From Levilactobacillus tujiorum (GTDB lineage Bacteria; Bacillota; Bacilli; Lactobacillales; Lactobacillaceae), in contig NZ_JAAXLK010000019.1 in NCBI RefSeq assembly GCF_012641185.1, positions 1 through 61,172 of the forward strand: a stretch of 61,172 nucleotides of DNA, in the 5' to 3' direction. Shown here in pieces: positions 8,512 to 19,576 of the stretch. The notes under the pieces were generated by a model. That model was not told where the DNA came from. It searched no databases and worked only from the letters and a program-made list of their open reading frames with translations. A program made the position numbers and the translations under genes. Every line of letters begins with the position of its first letter. The stretch's first letter is position 1.

Positions 8512-9525
8512 ATGTCAGAGAAAATTGCAGTACTTGGTGCCGGATCATGGGGGTCAATTTTAGCGAGTGTTCTGGACGAAAACGGCCATGACGTTCGTTT
8601 GTGGTCATACAACCCTAAGCAAGTCGAGGAGTTAAATACAGAGCACACAAATTCGCATTACATTAAGAATTTTAAGTTTTCTCCCTCGTTAGTGGCCTAC
8701 TCTGATTTGGCGAGTGCGTTAGTGGACGTGCAGACGATTCTGTTTGTTGTGCCCACTAAGGCGGTGCGGTCCGTGGCCGGCCAAGTAGCAACGATCTTAC
8801 AAAAGACGGGCAACCAACCAGCGTTGATTCATGCCAGCAAGGGGATTGAACAGAAAACCTATAAGCGGATCTCCCAAGTCTTGGCAGAAGAGATTCCAGC
8901 AGCTAACCGGCAATCCATTACGGTGCTGTCAGGGCCTAGCCATGCCGAAGATGTCGCGCGTCATGACTTGACGCTGGTTACGGCAGCTAGTGAGAACTTA
9001 GACGCCGCTAAGCATACCCAGAAGTTATTTATGACGAACTACTTCCGGGTTTACACCAACCCTGACATCATTGGCGTTGAGATTGGTGCGGCTTTGAAGA
9101 ACATCATCGCGCTGGGTGCTGGTGCTTTGCACGGCCTAGGGTACGGTGACAACGCCAAGGCTGCCTTGATGACCCGGGGCTTGGCCGAAATTTCACGGTT
9201 AGGGACGTCCTTTGGCGCCGATCCGATGACCTTTATCGGGTTGTCTGGTGTGGGTGACATTATTGTGACCGCAACCAGTTCCAATTCGCGGAACTGGCGT
9301 GCTGGTGATGAGTTAGGTCGTGGTGAAGCGCTCGACGATGTGATTAACCATATGGGGATGGTGATCGAAGGGGTAGCCACGACTAAGGCCGCCTACGAAT
9401 TGTCGAAGAAGCGTGGCGTATCAATGCCGATTACCGAGGCCATCTATCAGGTATTGTACGAAGGTAAAGATATTCGGACGGCTATTTCAGATCTGATGCA
9501 ACGTGAAGGTCGTTCAGAATTCTAG
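8512..9525 (+). CDS. gpsA: Glycerol-3-phosphate dehydrogenase [NAD(P)+] GpsA
   Basis: Reduces dihydroxyacetone phosphate to sn-glycerol 3-phosphate for phospholipid and teichoic acid backbones. 337 residues. The Rossmann motif is AVLGAGSWGSILAS at the N-terminus, and the substrate-site lysine lies in VEIGAALKNIIALGAG, followed by GLGYGDNAKAALMTRG. TAAGGAGAA precedes the ATG by a normal distance. It follows lgt by 15 bp and precedes galU by 32 bp, in one probable transcription unit with hprK. Confidence 0.95.
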   Translation: MSEKIAVLGAGSWGSILASVLDENGHDVRLWSYNPKQVEELNTEHTNSHYIKNFKFSPSLVAYSDLASALVDVQTILFVVPTKAVRSVAGQVATILQKTGNQPALIHASKGIEQKTYKRISQVLAEEIPAANRQSITVLSGPSHAEDVARHDLTLVTAASENLDAAKHTQKLFMTNYFRVYTNPDIIGVEIGAALKNIIALGAGALHGLGYGDNAKAALMTRGLAEISRLGTSFGADPMTFIGLSGVGDIIVTATSSNSRNWRAGDELGRGEALDDVINHMGMVIEGVATTKAAYELSKKRGVSMPITEAIYQVLYEGKDIRTAISDLMQREGRSEF

Positions 9526-9557
9526 TTGTTTAGTGGGGATACAGGAGGATATAGATT

Positions 9558-10463
9558 ATGAGAAAAGTTAGAAAAGCAGTCATTCCAGCCGCCGGTCTGG
9601 GCACACGGTTTTTACCGGCAACGAAAGCCTTAGCTAAGGAAATGCTTCCGATTGTGGATAAGCCAACGATTCAATTTATCGTTGAAGAAGCGCGCAAGTC
9701 GGGCATCGAAGACATCGTGATCGTTGATGGTAAGTCCAAGCGGTCAATTGAAGACCACTTTGATTCTAATCCAGAGCTGGAAGCCAATTTAGCGGCTAAG
9801 CACAAGGATGAAATGCTCCGCCAAGTTCAAGAGACGACGGGGATGAATCTGTACTTCATTCGGCAACCTTATCCTCGTGGCTTGGGCGACGCCGTGTTGA
9901 CGGCTAAGGCCTTTATCGGTGACGAACCCTTCGTTGTCATGTTGGGTGATGACATGACCGATAGCAAGGTGCCGTTAACGAAGCAACTGATCGATCGTTA
10001 TGAGCAAACGGGGGCTTCCACGTTGGCTGTAATGCGGGTTCCCCACAAGGATACGGCTAAGTACGGGGTCATCAATCCTTCTGAAGAAACGGCACCAGGG
10101 TTGTACAACGTCACGAACTTTGTTGAAAAGCCTCAACCGGATGAAGCCCCTAGTGACCTGGCAATCATCGGTCGTTACCTCTTCACGCCAGAAATCTTTG
10201 AAGCACTTGAAAGCACGCCGGTTGGCTTGGGTAACGAGCTGCAATTGACGGATGCGATTGACAACTTAAACAAGACTCAGCGCGTCTTTGCCCACGAATA
10301 CACGGGGAAGCGCTACGACGTTGGAAATAAGTTTGGTTGGATTCAAACGAACATTGAATACGGGTTACAACATCCAGAAACGAAGGATGCGTTACGCAAG
10401 TACATCGAAGAAATGGGTGCTAAGCTGTCCGCTGAGGATGAGAAAGCAACCAAGTCAAAATAG
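9558..10463 (+). CDS. galU: UTP-glucose-1-phosphate uridylyltransferase GalU
   Basis: Makes UDP-glucose from UTP and glucose 1-phosphate, feeding glycolipid, teichoic acid and polysaccharide synthesis. 301 residues. The nucleotide-binding start reads [20 protein letters not shown] with the catalytic lysine near 25, and FVVMLGDDM holds the metal-binding aspartates. NFVEKPQP and [11 protein letters not shown] also match the family. AGGAGG lies 10 nt before the ATG. The C-terminal tail is charged. It ends the compact lgt-gpsA-galU run before trxB. Confidence 0.95.
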   Translation: MRKVRKAVIPAAGLGTRFLPATKALAKEMLPIVDKPTIQFIVEEARKSGIEDIVIVDGKSKRSIEDHFDSNPELEANLAAKHKDEMLRQVQETTGMNLYFIRQPYPRGLGDAVLTAKAFIGDEPFVVMLGDDMTDSKVPLTKQLIDRYEQTGASTLAVMRVPHKDTAKYGVINPSEETAPGLYNVTNFVEKPQPDEAPSDLAIIGRYLFTPEIFEALESTPVGLGNELQLTDAIDNLNKTQRVFAHEYTGKRYDVGNKFGWIQTNIEYGLQHPETKDALRKYIEEMGAKLSAEDEKATKSK

Positions 10464-10528
10464 GTGACAAACTTCCTTTTTGATAGTAAAGTACACTAAA
10501 GGCTAAGAGCAGAAGGGAGCGTTTAAAT

Positions 10529-11470
10529 TTGAAAAACTATGATGTTATTGTCATCGGTGCGGGCCCAGGTGGCATGACCGGTGCCTTGTACGCTTCACGG
10601 GCCAACCTTTCCGTCTTAATGTTAGACCGCGGAATCTATGGTGGTCAGATGAACAATACGGCGGCTATTGAGAATTATCCTGGATTTAAGTCAGTTCTGG
10701 GACCAGATTTGGCCAAGGACATGTACGAGGGATCAACTCAATTCGGCGCAGAATTTGCGTACGGCAACGTTGAAAGCATTGAAGATCATGGCGACCATAA
10801 GGTAGTCAAGACTGATGATGGTGATTACAGTGCCGGGGCCGTGCTGATTGCCTCAGGCTCTGAATACAAGAAACTAGGCGTGCCTGGTGAAAATGAATTT
10901 GGTGGCCGGGGTGTGTCTTACTGCGCGGTCTGCGACGGGGCGTTCTTCAAGAACCGGGAAGTCGTCGTTGTCGGTGGTGGTGACTCCGCTGTCGAAGAGA
11001 GTCTTTACCTAGCAGGCATCACGTCTAAGGTCACCGTAGTGGTTCGGCGTGATCAACTGCGGGCCCAGAAGATCTTACAGGATCGGGCTTTTGCCAACGA
11101 TAAGATTGAATTTGTCTGGAACACCAACGTTACCGAGGTTGTGGGTGACGAGATGAAAGTCACTGGTGTTACCACGAAGAACAATCAGACGGGTGAGACC
11201 GGTGAAATTGCAGCAAGTGGGGTGTTCATCTACGTTGGGAATTTACCAATGACGGATGCCTTCACTGATCTGGGCATTACTGATGACAAGGGCTGGATCA
11301 AGACCGATGACCGGATGGCCACGGCAGTTCCCGGCGTCTTTGCTATTGGGGATGTGCGCCAGAAGACTTTACGGCAGATTACCACTGCCGTAGGGGATGG
11401 TGGGATTGCTGGCCAAGAAGCTTTCAGTTATCTGGAAACATTGAAGGCCAATGCGGCTTCCGCCAAATAA
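10529..11470 (+). CDS. trxB: Thioredoxin reductase TrxB
   Basis: NADPH-dependent flavoenzyme that reduces thioredoxin. 313 residues, normal length. FAD-binding GAGPGGM at residues 10-16, redox CAVC at 132-135 followed by DGAFF, NADPH-binding GGGDSAVEE, and the C-terminal FAD motif GVFAIGDVRQKTLRQ. It starts at TTG 10529 behind GAAGGGAG. A hairpin terminator lies directly downstream (11481-11518), closing the hprK-to-trxB group. Confidence 0.95.
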   Translation: MKNYDVIVIGAGPGGMTGALYASRANLSVLMLDRGIYGGQMNNTAAIENYPGFKSVLGPDLAKDMYEGSTQFGAEFAYGNVESIEDHGDHKVVKTDDGDYSAGAVLIASGSEYKKLGVPGENEFGGRGVSYCAVCDGAFFKNREVVVVGGGDSAVEESLYLAGITSKVTVVVRRDQLRAQKILQDRAFANDKIEFVWNTNVTEVVGDEMKVTGVTTKNNQTGETGEIAASGVFIYVGNLPMTDAFTDLGITDDKGWIKTDDRMATAVPGVFAIGDVRQKTLRQITTAVGDGGIAGQEAFSYLETLKANAASAK

Positions 11471-11480
11471 GGTGATATCT

Positions 11481-11518
11481 AGCGGAAACAACCTCAGGCG
11501 AGGTGGTTTCCGCTTTTT
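11481..11518 (+). terminator. Terminator after trxB
   Basis: AGCGGAAAC (11481-11489) pairs with GTTTCCGCT (11505-11513); an inner CCTC/GAGG extends the stem and a T run follows. Confidence 0.8.
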
Positions 11519-11605
11519 GTAAAGAATTAAGGGGTCAATGACTAGTGCTGGGACGATTGCGCCCGGCGATTACATAAAGATAGAATGATCGAGGAGTGAG
11601 CAAGC

Positions 11606-12244
11606 ATGGGGATGAATCAATTTTTACAAAGTTTAAGCGATTTGGAAACGATTGATCGGGCACCAGGATACTTCAAATTTGAACAACATTCGGTGGCCGC
11701 GCATTCATTCAAGGTGGCGGAAGTGGCCCAATTCCTAGGTGACGTGGAAGAGGGCGCCGGGAATCAAGTGAACTGGCGGTTGCTCTATGAAAAATCGTTG
11801 AATCACGATTATACAGAACGGTTTATTGGCGATATTAAGACGCCCGTTAAGTATGCCACGCCACAGTTGCGGCAAATGTTAGCGGATGTTGAAGATTCGT
11901 TGACGGCTAACTTCATCAAAAATGAAATTCCTGAGCAGTTTCAGGCGGCCTATACGCGGCGATTGGGTGAAGGCAAAGATGATACCTTAGAAGGACAGAT
12001 TCTTTCGGTAGCCGATAAGGTGGACCTACTGTATGAATCCTTCGGTGAAATCCAAAAGGGCAATCCAGAACCGGTCTTCACGGAAATCTATCGGGAGAGT
12101 TTGACGACCATTTTGAAGTTTAAGCAAATGGCCTGTGTCCAGTATTTCTTAGCGGAAGTGCTGCCGGAGATGTTAGCTGCCGACTTCAGTGATCGGCAGA
12201 AGTTGGCAACGTTAACTGATAATTTATTGAAACAAGGAGATTAG
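11606..12244 (+). CDS. HD-domain hydrolase, YfbR-like
   Basis: 212-residue cytoplasmic protein of the HD superfamily. Metal-binding candidates are the histidine of EQHSVAAHSFKVAEVAQ (about residues 28-44) and the HD of LNHDYTERFIGDI; a late D falls in SVADKVDLLYE. The YfbR group includes 5'-nucleotidases acting on deoxynucleoside monophosphates, but substrate cannot be read from sequence. GAGGAGTGAGCAAGC precedes the ATG. The next gene starts two bases after its stop, so they are probably co-transcribed. Confidence 0.8.
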   Translation: MGMNQFLQSLSDLETIDRAPGYFKFEQHSVAAHSFKVAEVAQFLGDVEEGAGNQVNWRLLYEKSLNHDYTERFIGDIKTPVKYATPQLRQMLADVEDSLTANFIKNEIPEQFQAAYTRRLGEGKDDTLEGQILSVADKVDLLYESFGEIQKGNPEPVFTEIYRESLTTILKFKQMACVQYFLAEVLPEMLAADFSDRQKLATLTDNLLKQGD

Positions 12245-12245
12245 C

Positions 12246-12767
12246 ATGAAATTAGCTGAAGTTTGGAACCAGACCATGGTTGGGGCCACGGTTAGACCCT
12301 TAACCCACGCGGATGATGACTTGATTTATAAGTTTCAAGCGGCTCATCCGGCATATTTTAACCATTTTCAGGACCATCCCGTGACCCGCAATGAAGCGAT
12401 TCAAGACGTGACCGACGTTCCCATGAACGCCATGCCTGATCAAAAGGCCTATTTGGGAATTTTCCACGATGATCAGTTAGTGGTGTTGGTAGACCTGATT
12501 ATTGACTATCCATTGCCCAGTCTGGTGTGGCTAGGAATGTGGATGACGGATTCGGAGTTACCAGCTGAACAAGCGGCCGATTATTATCATAGTTTGGTCG
12601 CCACGCTGCGGGCTGCTGGGGCGGTCCAATTACAACTGAGTGTCTTTATGGGTGACCGGCAGATGAAACAATTCTGGGAACAGCAACAGCTCCAGCCGAT
12701 TCAGACGACAACGGTGGTGCGCGGTGACCGGACGGCGAATGTGACCATCTATCAGGATAAGTTCTAG
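12246..12767 (+). CDS. GNAT-like acetyltransferase (hypothetical)
   Basis: 173 residues with a weak acetyltransferase look: RPLTHADDDLIYKFQ near the N-terminus, a central strand segment YLGIFHDDQLVVLVDLI, and a C-terminal QQQLQP region. The pyrophosphate-binding Q/RxxGxG/A motif is not obvious, so function is open. CAAGGAGA lies across the end of the preceding HD gene, and the ATG follows its TAG by one base, which points to translational coupling. Substrate unknown. Confidence 0.6.
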   Translation: MKLAEVWNQTMVGATVRPLTHADDDLIYKFQAAHPAYFNHFQDHPVTRNEAIQDVTDVPMNAMPDQKAYLGIFHDDQLVVLVDLIIDYPLPSLVWLGMWMTDSELPAEQAADYYHSLVATLRAAGAVQLQLSVFMGDRQMKQFWEQQQLQPIQTTTVVRGDRTANVTIYQDKF

Positions 12768-12786
12768 TCGTAAGACACCAAACTGG

Positions 12787-12812
12787 CGAAAGTATGTTCG
12801 GTATGGTAAAAT
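12787..12812 (+). promoter_or_regulatory. LexA (SOS) box and probable uvrBA promoter
   Basis: CGAAAGTATGTTCG at 12787-12800 differs at one position from the Bacillota LexA consensus CGAACNNNNGTTCG. A TAAAAT at 12807-12812 fits a -10, with a weak TGGCGA 17 bp upstream overlapping the box. Its position upstream of uvrB is the classical SOS arrangement. Confidence 0.7.
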
Positions 12813-12822
12813 ATTTGAGCAC

Positions 12823-12850
12823 GATGGGAAGCAGTTTGTTTCCCATTTTT
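12823..12850 (+). terminator. Hairpin with T run upstream of uvrB
   Basis: GATGGGAA (12823-12830) faces TTTCCCAT, followed by T residues. It lies after the LexA-box promoter. It may end the acetyltransferase transcript or sit in the uvrB leader. Confidence 0.6.
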
Positions 12851-12947
12851 CTGATGAATGAAATGGTAACCAGCACTGGACGCTGGTGGTAAAGCGGTAC
12901 CCATGAAACCGCAAATAACGAGATGATTTTTGTAGGGAGGTTATGCC

Positions 12948-14954
12948 ATGATTGATCGTCAATCAGACCGTAAATTTGACTTGGTTTCCAATTATCAACC
13001 CACGGGGGATCAGCCTGAGGCCATTGCGAAATTGACCCAGGGAATTCAGGACCACGAGAAGGCCCAGATCCTACTGGGTGCTACGGGGACCGGGAAAACG
13101 TTCACAATTTCTAATGTGATTAAGAATGTGAATAAGCCCACGCTGGTGTTGTCACATAACAAAACGTTGGCTGGGCAGTTATACGGGGAATTCAAAGAGT
13201 TCTTTCCGAATAACGCGGTTGAGTACTTTGTGAGTTACTATGACTATTACCAGCCCGAGGCCTACGTTCCATCAAGTGATACGTACATTGAAAAGGACTC
13301 CTCGATTAATGATGAAATTGATAAGCTACGGCACTCAGCGACCAGCTCCCTGCTGGAACGCAATGACGTTATCGTGGTGGCTTCGGTATCCTCGATCTTT
13401 GGGTTAGGGGATCCGACTGAGTACAAGAATCACGTCGTCTCGTTACGCGTCGGTCAGGAGATTGAACGGGATGCACTGCTACGTAAATTAGTAAATATTC
13501 AATTTGAACGCAACGACTATGACTTTCAACGGGGCCGGTTCCGGGTTCATGGCGACGTTGTCGAAATCTTCCCAGCGTCGAGAGATGACCGGGCCTTGCG
13601 AGTTGAGTTCTTTGGCGATGAGATTGACCGGATTCGCGAAGTGGACTCACTGACGGGTGAAATTGTGGGCGATCGGGAGCACGTGGCCATCTTCCCGGCG
13701 ACGCACTTTATGACCAACGATGATATTATGGCCAAGGCAACCGCTGGTATCGAAGGTGAAATGAAGGATCGCGTGGCTGAATTAGAAAGTCAAAGTAAGT
13801 TGCTGGAAGCCCAACGACTCAAGCAACGGACGACTTACGACCTGGAAATGATGCGTGAAATGGGTTATACGAGCGGTATTGAAAACTATTCACGCTGGAT
13901 GGATGGCCGCCAAGCCGGTGAGCCACCTTACACGTTACTGGACTTCTTCCCGAAGGACTTTTTGCTGGTCGTCGATGAATCCCACGTGACCATGCCGCAA
14001 GTGAGGGGAATGTATAACGGTGACCAAGCGCGTAAGCAACAACTGGTTGACTACGGTTTCCGGTTGCCTAGCGCGCTGGATAACCGGCCGCTGAAGCTGT
14101 CAGAATTTGAGCAGCACGTCAACCAAGTCATCTATATGTCGGCGACTCCCGGGCCTTACGAACATGAACAAACGGATCGCGTGGTTCAACAGATTATTCG
14201 GCCAACGGGGCTCCTTGATCCGACGATTGAGGTACGACCGATCATGGGCCAGATGGATGATCTGGTAGGCGAGATCAATACGCGCGTGGAAGCCAACGAG
14301 CGGACCTTTGTGACGACCTTAACTAAAAAGATGGCTGAAGACTTGACGGACTATCTGAAGGACTTAGGCATCAAAGTGGCCTATCTGCATTCAGATATTA
14401 AGACCCTAGAACGGACGCAGATTATGCGTGATCTGCGGTTGGGCAAGTACGACGTCCTCGTGGGGATCAACCTGTTGCGGGAAGGAATCGATATTCCAGA
14501 AGTGTCACTCGTGGCGATTCTCGATGCCGACAAGGAAGGCTTCTTGCGAAATGAACGCTCGTTGATCCAAACGATTGGTCGGGCGGCCCGAAACTCGCAC
14601 GGGGCAGTGATTATGTATGCAGATTCCGTGACCGAATCGATGCAAGCCGCCATTGATGAAACGGCACGGCGGCGGAAGGTCCAGATGGCCTACAATAAGG
14701 AACATGGGATTACGCCAAAGACCATCATTAAGCCAATCCGTGATCTGATTGCGGTCACGAAGAAGAACGATCATGAGGGTGAAAAGGATGATTTCGTCTC
14801 GACTGATTTTGAAGATATGTCGAAGGACGATCAACGGAAATTAATTGCCCGACTGGAAGATGAAATGCGTGCCGCGGCGAAGAAGTTAGACTTTGAACAG
14901 GCGGCTTCTTTGCGGGATACCGTTATGGACATGAAGACCGAGATCGGGGATTAG
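12948..14954 (+). CDS. uvrB: Excinuclease ABC subunit UvrB
   Basis: DNA-damage verification helicase of nucleotide excision repair, loaded by UvrA and recruiting UvrC. 668 residues. Walker A GATGTGKT at about 44-51, the beta-hairpin segment [22 protein letters not shown], the DESH box [11 protein letters not shown], helicase motif [12 protein letters not shown], and a C-terminal UVR domain [25 protein letters not shown] precedes the ATG. It sits behind a LexA-like box and is followed by uvrA 21 bp downstream, so both are probably SOS-inducible. Confidence 0.97.
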   Translation: MIDRQSDRKFDLVSNYQPTGDQPEAIAKLTQGIQDHEKAQILLGATGTGKTFTISNVIKNVNKPTLVLSHNKTLAGQLYGEFKEFFPNNAVEYFVSYYDYYQPEAYVPSSDTYIEKDSSINDEIDKLRHSATSSLLERNDVIVVASVSSIFGLGDPTEYKNHVVSLRVGQEIERDALLRKLVNIQFERNDYDFQRGRFRVHGDVVEIFPASRDDRALRVEFFGDEIDRIREVDSLTGEIVGDREHVAIFPATHFMTNDDIMAKATAGIEGEMKDRVAELESQSKLLEAQRLKQRTTYDLEMMREMGYTSGIENYSRWMDGRQAGEPPYTLLDFFPKDFLLVVDESHVTMPQVRGMYNGDQARKQQLVDYGFRLPSALDNRPLKLSEFEQHVNQVIYMSATPGPYEHEQTDRVVQQIIRPTGLLDPTIEVRPIMGQMDDLVGEINTRVEANERTFVTTLTKKMAEDLTDYLKDLGIKVAYLHSDIKTLERTQIMRDLRLGKYDVLVGINLLREGIDIPEVSLVAILDADKEGFLRNERSLIQTIGRAARNSHGAVIMYADSVTESMQAAIDETARRRKVQMAYNKEHGITPKTIIKPIRDLIAVTKKNDHEGEKDDFVSTDFEDMSKDDQRKLIARLEDEMRAAAKKLDFEQAASLRDTVMDMKTEIGD

Positions 14955-14975
14955 GTCGAGTAAGGAGAATATGAA

Positions 14976-17825
14976 TTGTTAAACGATAAAATCGTGATTC
15001 ACGGTGCCAGAGCGCACAATTTAAAGGATATTGACGTTACTATTCCTAAGAACAAGCTCGTTGTCATCAGTGGTCTGTCGGGTTCTGGTAAGAGCTCGCT
15101 GGCTTTTGACACTCTTTATGCGGAAGGCCAACGACGCTACGTGGAAAGTCTGTCGTCGTACGCCCGGCAATTTCTCGGGCAGATGGATAAGCCCGATGTC
15201 GATTCGATTGATGGGTTGAGTCCCGCTATTTCGATCGATCAGAAAACCACGTCAAAGAACCCCCGGTCAACGGTAGGGACGGTCACCGAAATTAATGACT
15301 ACTTCCGGTTATTGTGGGCCAGAGTCGGTACGCCCATCTGTCCCAATGATGGCACTAAGATTACGAGTCAGAGCGTCGAACAGATGGTTAATCAAGTTCT
15401 GGCATTACCAGAGCGGACTAAATTACAAGTTTTGTCGCCCATCGTCCGAGCTAAGAAGGGGCAACATAAGAAGATCTTCGACAAGATTCGACGGGAAGGA
15501 TTTGTGCGGGTCCGGGTCGACGGTGAAATTATGGATATCGACGATGTGCCGGAACTCGATAAGAATAAAAATCATGATATTGCCATTGTGATTGACCGGA
15601 TTGTGGTTAAGGATGGCATTCGCTCAAGGTTGTTCGATTCCTTTGAAGCGGCCTTACGCTTGAGCGGTGGTTACGCTATCGCTGACTTGATTGATGGCGA
15701 GCCCATGATTTTCTCAGAACACTATGCTTGTCCAGTCTGTGGCTTCACGGTGGGTGAGCTAGAACCACGGTTGTTCTCCTTCAACGCCCCCTTTGGCGCT
15801 TGTCCCGACTGTGATGGCTTGGGCGTTAAGCTCGAGGTCGACTTGGATCTGGTCGTTCCGGACAAGTCCAAGACCCTGCGTGAAGGGGCCTTAGCACCTT
15901 GGAATCCCATCAGTTCACAGTACTACCCCGCCTTGTTGGAACAAGCAGCGGCGGCTTTTAAGGTCGATATGGATGTGCCATTTAAGGACCTTCCTAAAGC
16001 GGCTCAAGATCTCGTGTTGTACGGGTCTAAGGGCAAGGAATTCCACTTCCACTATGAAAATGACTTCGGTGGTGTCCGCGACGTCGATGTTGCCTTTGAA
16101 GGTGTAGTACCTAACGTTGAACGGCGTTACAAAGAAACCAACAGTGATTTTACGCGTGACGTGATGCGTAAGTACATGGCCGAATTGACTTGTCAGACCT
16201 GTCACGGGTATCGGTTGAATCGGCAAGCCCTCAGTGTTCAGATCAACCATCAACACATTGGGGTCGTCTCTGATATGCCGGTCGATAAGGAATTGGCTTT
16301 CTTTCAAGATCTCAGCTTCGGTGAACAGGATCAGGTCATTGCCCAGCCAATCCTGAAAGAGATTCGGGATCGACTCACCTTCTTACGGAACGTGGGCTTG
16401 GATTATCTGACGCTGAGTCGTTCCGCACGGACTCTGTCCGGAGGGGAAGCACAACGGATTCGGTTAGCCACGCAAATTGGGTCGAACCTTTCTGGGGTGC
16501 TGTACATCTTGGATGAGCCTTCCATTGGTCTACACCAACGCGACAACGATCGGTTGATCAAGTCGTTAAAACAAATGCGGGACTTAGGTAACACGCTAAT
16601 TGTGGTGGAACATGACGAGGATACGATGCGAGCAGCCGATTACATCGTTGATATTGGTCCGGGGGCCGGTGAAAATGGCGGTCACGTCATGGCCGCTGGG
16701 ACCCCCAAGCAAGTGATGCGATCACGGAAATCCTTGACGGGGCAGTATCTCTCCGGTAAACGTTATATCCCGGTACCTTTAACACGTCGTTCCGGTAACG
16801 GCAAGAGCATTCGGGTGACTGGTGCAGCTGAAAACAACTTGAAGGACATCACGGTTGATTTTCCATTAGGCGAATTCGTGGTGGTCACGGGAGTTTCTGG
16901 CTCAGGGAAGTCGACCTTGGTCAACACGATCCTGAAGCGAGCACTGGCCCAAAAGCTGAACCGTAACTCGGAAAAACCAGGGAAATATAAGAGCATCGCT
17001 GGGGTCAAGAACATTGAACGGTTGGTGGACATTGACCAGAGTCCAATTGGGCGGACCCCCCGGAGTAACCCGGCAACTTACACGGGCGTTTTCGACGATG
17101 TCCGGGCGCTATTTGCCCAGACCAACGATGCCAAGCTCCGTGGTTATCAAAAGGGACGGTTTAGCTTTAATACCAAGGGTGGCCGGTGTGAAGCCTGCCA
17201 CGGGGATGGTATTTTGAAGATTGAAATGAACTTCTTGCCCGACGTGTATGTTCCCTGTGAGGTTTGTCACGGCACTCGCTACAACTCGGAAACACTAGAA
17301 GTAGAATATAAGGGGAAGAATATCGCTGACGTGCTTGATATGACGGTGAGCGAAGCCTTGACTTTCTTCGAAGCCATTCCGAAGATCACCCGGAAATTGC
17401 AAACGATTCAGGATGTCGGCTTAGGCTACGTGAAGCTGGGACAACCAGCAACGACCTTATCCGGTGGGGAAGCGCAACGAATGAAGTTAGCTTCAGAATT
17501 GCACAAGCAACAAAATGGGAAGAACTTCTACATTTTGGATGAACCGACCACCGGTTTGCACAGCGATGACATTAAACGATTGCTGACGGTGCTGCACCGC
17601 CTGGTTGATAAGGGCAATACGGTGCTGGTGATCGAACACAACCTGGATGTCATCAAGACGGCGGATCATCTGATTGACCTGGGGCCAGAAGGTGGCGAGG
17701 CCGGTGGTAACATTGTGGCTACCGGAACGCCTGAGGAGCTGGCGCAAGTTAAGAATAGCTATACCGGTCAGTACCTCAAGCCCGTTTTGGAACGGGATAA
17801 GGCGCGGACTGAGGAAGATGCCTAG
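14976..17825 (+). CDS. uvrA: Excinuclease ABC subunit UvrA
   Basis: Damage-recognising ATPase of nucleotide excision repair, 949 residues. Two ABC modules: Walker [14 protein letters not shown] near the N-terminus and [11 protein letters not shown] in the second half, each with an LSGGEAQR signature. The zinc-binding cysteines are present as CPVCGF with CPDCDG, CQTC in the middle, and CEACHG with CEVCHG. It starts at TTG 14976 behind TAAGGAGAA (14961-14969); the ATG at 14971 hits a stop after three codons. Terminator at 17851. Confidence 0.97.
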   Translation: MLNDKIVIHGARAHNLKDIDVTIPKNKLVVISGLSGSGKSSLAFDTLYAEGQRRYVESLSSYARQFLGQMDKPDVDSIDGLSPAISIDQKTTSKNPRSTVGTVTEINDYFRLLWARVGTPICPNDGTKITSQSVEQMVNQVLALPERTKLQVLSPIVRAKKGQHKKIFDKIRREGFVRVRVDGEIMDIDDVPELDKNKNHDIAIVIDRIVVKDGIRSRLFDSFEAALRLSGGYAIADLIDGEPMIFSEHYACPVCGFTVGELEPRLFSFNAPFGACPDCDGLGVKLEVDLDLVVPDKSKTLREGALAPWNPISSQYYPALLEQAAAAFKVDMDVPFKDLPKAAQDLVLYGSKGKEFHFHYENDFGGVRDVDVAFEGVVPNVERRYKETNSDFTRDVMRKYMAELTCQTCHGYRLNRQALSVQINHQHIGVVSDMPVDKELAFFQDLSFGEQDQVIAQPILKEIRDRLTFLRNVGLDYLTLSRSARTLSGGEAQRIRLATQIGSNLSGVLYILDEPSIGLHQRDNDRLIKSLKQMRDLGNTLIVVEHDEDTMRAADYIVDIGPGAGENGGHVMAAGTPKQVMRSRKSLTGQYLSGKRYIPVPLTRRSGNGKSIRVTGAAENNLKDITVDFPLGEFVVVTGVSGSGKSTLVNTILKRALAQKLNRNSEKPGKYKSIAGVKNIERLVDIDQSPIGRTPRSNPATYTGVFDDVRALFAQTNDAKLRGYQKGRFSFNTKGGRCEACHGDGILKIEMNFLPDVYVPCEVCHGTRYNSETLEVEYKGKNIADVLDMTVSEALTFFEAIPKITRKLQTIQDVGLGYVKLGQPATTLSGGEAQRMKLASELHKQQNGKNFYILDEPTTGLHSDDIKRLLTVLHRLVDKGNTVLVIEHNLDVIKTADHLIDLGPEGGEAGGNIVATGTPEELAQVKNSYTGQYLKPVLERDKARTEEDA

Positions 17826-17850
17826 TGTCAGTGTCATAGAAATGTAACGA

Positions 17851-17893
17851 AGAGCGGTGAGACTGCCAGTTGGCGGGTCACACCGCTCTTTTT
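17851..17893 (+). terminator. Terminator after uvrA
   Basis: AGAGCGGTG (17851-17859) pairs with CACCGCTCT (17881-17889), then a run of T. Confidence 0.85.
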
Positions 17894-17983
17894 AGTTAGG
17901 TGAACTTGTTTACCATGCGGAAAACCAGTACAATAGTTGGAAACCGGTCAACACTTGGCCGGAGTTGTGAGGAGATGCAGACA

Positions 17984-18526
17984 ATGTTTAATATGAATCG
18001 AACCCGTTGGGGCTTTGATTGGAGCGAATTTATTCTCGGTATTTTATTTTTAGTGGCCGCGTACGGCCTTTTCCGTTCGCCCAAGATTGGTTTGACGGGC
18101 TTAGCCATTATTTTTGCGATTATGGCGCTGTTGAGTGGTTTAACGACAATTGCGGGTTACCGCAAGCTGCACGAAGCCACCGGGTTACGGGCCAACTTTG
18201 CCTTAGCTTTAGGGATCTTGGATATTCTGATTGCTGTGGTCTTTTTCTTCGATATGAATAGTGCCATTGTTACCTTGGGCTACTTATTTGCCATCTGGTT
18301 TATCGTTGATTCCCTGGAACGTTTACTGGTTGCTAGTCACCTGCGGAGTTTCGGTGGCGGCTACTTCTGGCTGTCAATCATCTTTGATGTCTTGGCGCTG
18401 GTAATCGGTGTGATGTTGTTCGTTCATCCGGTGGTAGCGGCCTTATCACTGAACGGTCTAGTGGCAATCTTCTTTGCCATCTTTGGCCTCAACGCCATTT
18501 TTATTTCGGTGGCGCGCAGTCGTTAA
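17984..18526 (+). CDS. HdeD/DUF308-family membrane protein
   Basis: About 180 residues with six predicted membrane helices arranged as the repeated two-helix units of the DUF308/HdeD family, beginning FDWSEFILGILFLVAAYGLF. HdeD is an acid-resistance membrane protein in Escherichia coli, but the bacterial family is broad and no function is established for this branch. An open frame runs upstream to 17900. GTGAGGAG at about 17967-17974 is correctly spaced only for ATG 17984. It is alone, flanked by terminators at 17851 and 18537. Confidence 0.75.
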   Translation: MFNMNRTRWGFDWSEFILGILFLVAAYGLFRSPKIGLTGLAIIFAIMALLSGLTTIAGYRKLHEATGLRANFALALGILDILIAVVFFFDMNSAIVTLGYLFAIWFIVDSLERLLVASHLRSFGGGYFWLSIIFDVLALVIGVMLFVHPVVAALSLNGLVAIFFAIFGLNAIFISVARSR

Positions 18527-18536
18527 TCATCAAATG

Positions 18537-18575
18537 AAGCTATTTGTGGCCAATTGGCCGCAGATAGCTTTTTTT
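18537..18575 (+). terminator. Terminator after the HdeD-like gene
   Basis: AAGCTAT (18537-18543) pairs with ATAGCTT (18564-18570) and a GGCC/GGCC inner stem; seven T follow. Confidence 0.85.
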
Positions 18576-18691
18576 ACTGAGTAAGGCGGAAACTGCTAGT
18601 TTTCTAGGAATTTGAGGGAAACATTAGTAAAAGACACGCCCGGTGTGTTATACTGCATAAAGACGTTTTTTAAAGAAGCTGGAGGAGAGCC

Positions 18692-19576
18692 ATGACAAAT
18701 GAAATCCATTTAGTCATCATAACTGGGATGAGTGGTGCCGGGAAGACCGTCGCCATGCAGAGCTTTGAAGATTTGGGGTATTTCTGTATTGATAATATGC
18801 CGCCTTCGTTACTCCCCAAGTTTTGGGATTTGGTCCGCGAATCCGGCAAGTTGTCAAAGATTGCGTTAGTGATTGATTTACGATCACGGGCCTTTTACGA
18901 TGAAATCGTGCGGATGCTAAATGACGTTGCCGTTCACGGGACCATGAACGCTCAGGTTCTGTTCCTGGACGCTTCGGACGAAGAATTAGTGTCTCGTTAT
19001 AAGGAAACCCGACGGTCCCATCCACTGGCGCGTAACGGCCGTGTGATGGAAGGCATTCAACGAGAACGGCGCCTACTGGAACCGATTCGGCAAGCGGCAC
19101 AGTTGGTCATTGATACGACGTCATTGAGTCCACGTAAACTACGAGAAGAGATTTTTCATAACTACGAGACCGAGGCGGCTCAGGTCTTCCACATTGAGGT
19201 CATGTCATTTGGCTTCAAATATGGTCTACCAATTGATGCCGACATTGTGATGGACGTGCGTTTCTTGCCGAATCCATACTACATTCCAGCGTTGCGCGAT
19301 CAGACTGGAAAGGACCAGGACGTTTATGATTACGTCATGGCTCAACCACAGACTGAGGAATTTTATCAACAGTTTATTCAGCTCCTCACGACGATCGTGC
19401 CGGGCTATAAGAAAGAGGGTAAGGCGAGCCTTACCATTGCTATAGGTTGTACGGGCGGACAACATCGTTCCGTGGCCTTAGCTACGCGTATCGGTCAGGC
19501 ACTAGGCAACACTTACCCAGTCCACGTGACCCATCGCGATATTGAGAAGCGAAAGGAGTCCGCTAACCGCTCATGA
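18692..19576 (+). CDS. rapZ: RNase adapter protein RapZ (YvcJ-type nucleotide-binding protein)
   Basis: 294-residue P-loop protein. Walker A GMSGAGKT at 12-19, Walker B-like [14 protein letters not shown], and the C-terminal conserved [13 protein letters not shown]. In Escherichia coli RapZ directs decay of the GlmZ RNA that controls glmS; in Bacillus YvcJ is a nucleotide-binding protein needed for competence. The function in lactobacilli is less certain. GGAGGAGAG precedes the ATG. The stop overlaps the yvcK start (ATGA). The rapZ-yvcK-whiA order is conserved in Bacillota. Confidence 0.93.
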   Translation: MTNEIHLVIITGMSGAGKTVAMQSFEDLGYFCIDNMPPSLLPKFWDLVRESGKLSKIALVIDLRSRAFYDEIVRMLNDVAVHGTMNAQVLFLDASDEELVSRYKETRRSHPLARNGRVMEGIQRERRLLEPIRQAAQLVIDTTSLSPRKLREEIFHNYETEAAQVFHIEVMSFGFKYGLPIDADIVMDVRFLPNPYYIPALRDQTGKDQDVYDYVMAQPQTEEFYQQFIQLLTTIVPGYKKEGKASLTIAIGCTGGQHRSVALATRIGQALGNTYPVHVTHRDIEKRKESANRS

